Position numbers and translations under genes: made by a program | NCBI RefSeq assembly: GCF_037975245.1 | Contig: NC_092573.1 | Span: forward strand, 21,483,265-21,547,264 | Length of the DNA: 64,000 bases | Origin: Apostichopus japonicus | Lineage: Eukaryota; Echinodermata; Holothuroidea; Aspidochirotida; Stichopodidae | Direction: 5' to 3' | The notes under the pieces: model-generated | Database searches by the model: none | What the model saw: the letters and a program-made list of their open reading frames with translations, nothing else | What the model was told of the DNA's origin: nothing | Shown: piece after piece, positions 61,503-64,000 of the stretch | How the letters are laid out: each line of letters begins with the position of its first letter | Numbering within the stretch: position 1 is the stretch's first letter

Positions 61503-61797
61503 TAATATAGAGAGCATTGTGGTCAAGTGCTTAAGGCAGTGGAATTGTGATCTAAGGCTTGCAGGTTCGAGTCCTGGCCAGATCATTACGTTGTGTTTCT
61601 TTGGGCAAGGCACTTTATCTCCATTGCCTCTCTGTACCCAGGTGTATAAATGGGGACCTGTGAGTTAAACTGTCAAATAGGCACTGTTAAGCTACTGCCA
61701 TGTTATCATTGACTATGGTAAAATTGTTATGCACCCTTGAGCACCGTTATCGGTGGAAATGTCTGCGCTTTATAAATCCTCAATATTATTATTATTA
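61503..61797 (+). mobile_element. tRNA-derived SINE
   Basis: Head with A-box-like tggtcaagtgcttaaggc and B-box ggttcgagtcc; body ctttgggcaaggcactttat and cccaggtgtataaatgggg; 3' end tgcgctttataaatcctc then (ATT)n. Body and tail match the SINE at 1449-1742, but the tRNA head differs. Confidence 0.85.
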
Positions 61798-64000
61798 TAT
61801 TTTAAATTCATACTTTGCATCACCGCCAAAGAATTGTTTCAAGTTCTGCATTTGAGTTTATTCTAAATCTCTCAATACCTACTTTAGACAGAACAGAATT
61901 AATCTCAGCGATCCAAAACCTATTAAATATTGTTGAAAAGAAAGACTATTCTTCTATATATAGGAATGCTAAAAGCCACTCAACAATTTGCCCCAAATAA
62001 CCATCTTTTCTATTAATTTCTGCCCTAATAGATATGAAACCTCACAAGGACACTTGCCATTAGGAAAGGGAAATGAACTTTTCCCGTACTTTTAGCTTCA
62101 TACGTCAAGTGGCAACGAGGTTTGGGACTTAGAAACATCTAGCCAAGGTTGAGCATACATTTGTCAAACCGTATTATAAAAGTACACTGACTTTTTATAA
62201 TGATGCATGTACAGGTATGGAATTCCTGTCCATGCACACACCACCACACATGCTCCCCCTAGAGATAAGTTTTTCTTTTCACTTAAATTGAACAGTATCG
62301 ACTTTGAAATAGACCAAAACTTTAGTACCATCGGCATCCCATGGGTTCGAGAAGGGGCATACTGATTAGCAACCATATTTCCGTCTTGGAGCATTGACGA
62401 TAGAAGCTATACTCCCCCTGAGATGGAGTGGTGTGTCAAGATATTTCTCCATACATTCACAATCCTAGGTGCCAGAACTGAATGCAATATGCCTATAGTT
62501 ATAGACAGGTAAAAATCCCAAGGTGTAGAGGAGTGTCATTGATACACTGATCAGCTATGTTGCCTTGTAATTTTTTTTTTAATTTCTTTTTTAACTTTTA
62601 GGATTAGCTTATAATTAAAGGGCAACATACACCTTTTGAGAATTTCCATCTATACCTTCAGGTGCAAATTAATTTGGAGGAGACGATAGCTTGAATAAAT
62701 GAAAATGGATGGGATAGATCTCTGAAACGAGCAAACAGACAGCACCTGTATCAACTGGGAGATACCTAGCAGATGAAGACTTAACATGCCAACAGTGGGA
62801 AAATGTGACAGGAAGCTGAAGAGTACAAAAGTTCTTGTAAACTATCATCATTACAGTACCTTTCGCCTTGCAGATGAAATAACTGTTCCCTTTTTGGCGG
62901 GGAGAGACACAAATGGGGAGAGAGGGGGAGGAGGAAAAATTCTCTTTCATCACTGGATGGATATACAACTTATGGCACCGTGGGTACTAATTTAATTCTG
63001 TCAATCCTACCAGTTTCTGCACAGAATGCTTTAAAGTCACATAGAAAAGCTCCTGGCCTATCTTATCATGGGTTTTTTTAACGACTGAAATATTTATATA
63101 GTGTGTCACACTGGATATGTCCTAAGTGTGCTCAGATATCTTATATGACAGTACTTAGTGGATATAGCCTACACAGTACAAAGCGAATTACAACTTGATC
63201 GAAGGTAAAGATTATGTGTATCTAATATGGCTATATAGCTGGTCTGGACTTTTGCTTTATCTTTTTCTTTCCTGCTATGTAAATCTTGGTCTACTTAGTT
63301 CTAGCTACTTTAAATGCCATTCTAGCCTATGTATATGACCAAATGTAGTAGTATAACACTAGGCTTTTGTGCATCATGTATATGTACAGTAAGTGTAAAT
63401 CATCCACCACAATTGCCTGTTGTTCAGATCTCATGGTATCTTATCCAATGACATCTTGCTGCTATCTTATGTATAATACAATGTAAATCCATATCTAATT
63501 AGAAATTGTAGCTGGCTTGGATATTTCCCCTATCCTATCTATATGTCTATGGGGCAATATAACACTAGGTCTATGACAACACAGTCTTTGTAGCTATGTT
63601 AGTGTATTACTCTACATCCACACTTATGTCTTTGAAATGCAGCCAAGTGTCTCAGAAATATAGGAATTGGAATTTCAGTGATTTCATAACGGCAAAAAAG
63701 TGGTGGTTTGACATTTCTGTTGCTTGGCACCTGTATGACAGAGCATCAGAGACACTTGAGTAATCTTTCCTTTGTCCTATTCTAAGATAAATTCTTTGAA
63801 GAAAGACACATACAAATACACACAGCCTAAAATTTTGATTTACTCTGTAGAGTACATAATGTCACACTGATAAGTTGACCATTATATTACAAACATTAAT
63901 ATTTCATAAGGTTTCTTTGGGGTAGGTTGTTGAAGAACTTTACTGTGCAAAAAATGTTGGATAAAATGGAATTTCTCTATGAATTAATCATGTTGCTTGA
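61798..64000. other. No gene recognised
   Basis: AT-rich sequence, probably still within the APBA upstream intron or its flank. The short Ile/Ser/Thr-rich frames show no family resemblance. Confidence 0.45.

Overview
This window is nuclear DNA from an animal. It has AT-rich introns, GT-AG exons, tRNA-derived SINEs, hAT and TTAA-type DNA transposons and long microsatellites. The two conserved genes are animal genes. The style of the repeats and the LRAT-domain gene suggest a marine invertebrate deuterostome, most likely an echinoderm and perhaps a sea cucumber. That placement is inference. Nothing bacterial or viral was recognised.

Layout. (1) 961-15079, plus strand: 17 exons of IQCH (IQ motif-containing protein H). 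All phases join into 978 codons ending in a stop; only the extreme N-terminus lies upstream of the window. (2) 15080-22970: intergenic DNA with an AT-rich block full of palindromes, a tRNA-like hairpin, a 340-bp tandem duplication, hAT remnants including one transposase C-terminal fragment, and a short interstitial telomere-like tract. (3) 23435-24661, minus strand: an intact single-exon gene for an LRAT-like (H/NCE) protein with C-terminal membrane segments. (4) 22975-34640: decayed tandem copies of the LRAT-like locus. Two carry the same internal deletions and only stubs of the gene. Four clearly bounded DNA transposons (three related hAT MITEs and one TTAA element) lie in this array, along with a composite hAT-like insertion; paralogous units preserve the empty sites of two of them. 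(5) 41522-55319, minus strand: six exons of an APBA/Mint/X11 adaptor, covering part of the PTB domain and both PDZ domains. The earlier exons lie beyond 64000 or were not recognised, and the last coding exon was not found. (6) 55320-64000: no exon seen, one SINE.

The genes are independent eukaryotic transcription units. IQCH is known as a testis/cilium-associated calmodulin-binding protein. APBA is a synaptic and trafficking adaptor for APP-type receptors and Munc18. The LRAT-like protein is probably a thiol acyltransferase or hydrolase relative of unknown substrate. Nothing in the sequence links them functionally. I found no clearly novel multi-gene system. The most unusual points are the LRAT-like gene with its decayed copies, the orphan splice-competent fragment of the APBA PDZ2 exon, the same-site double hAT insertion, and the tRNA-like hairpin.
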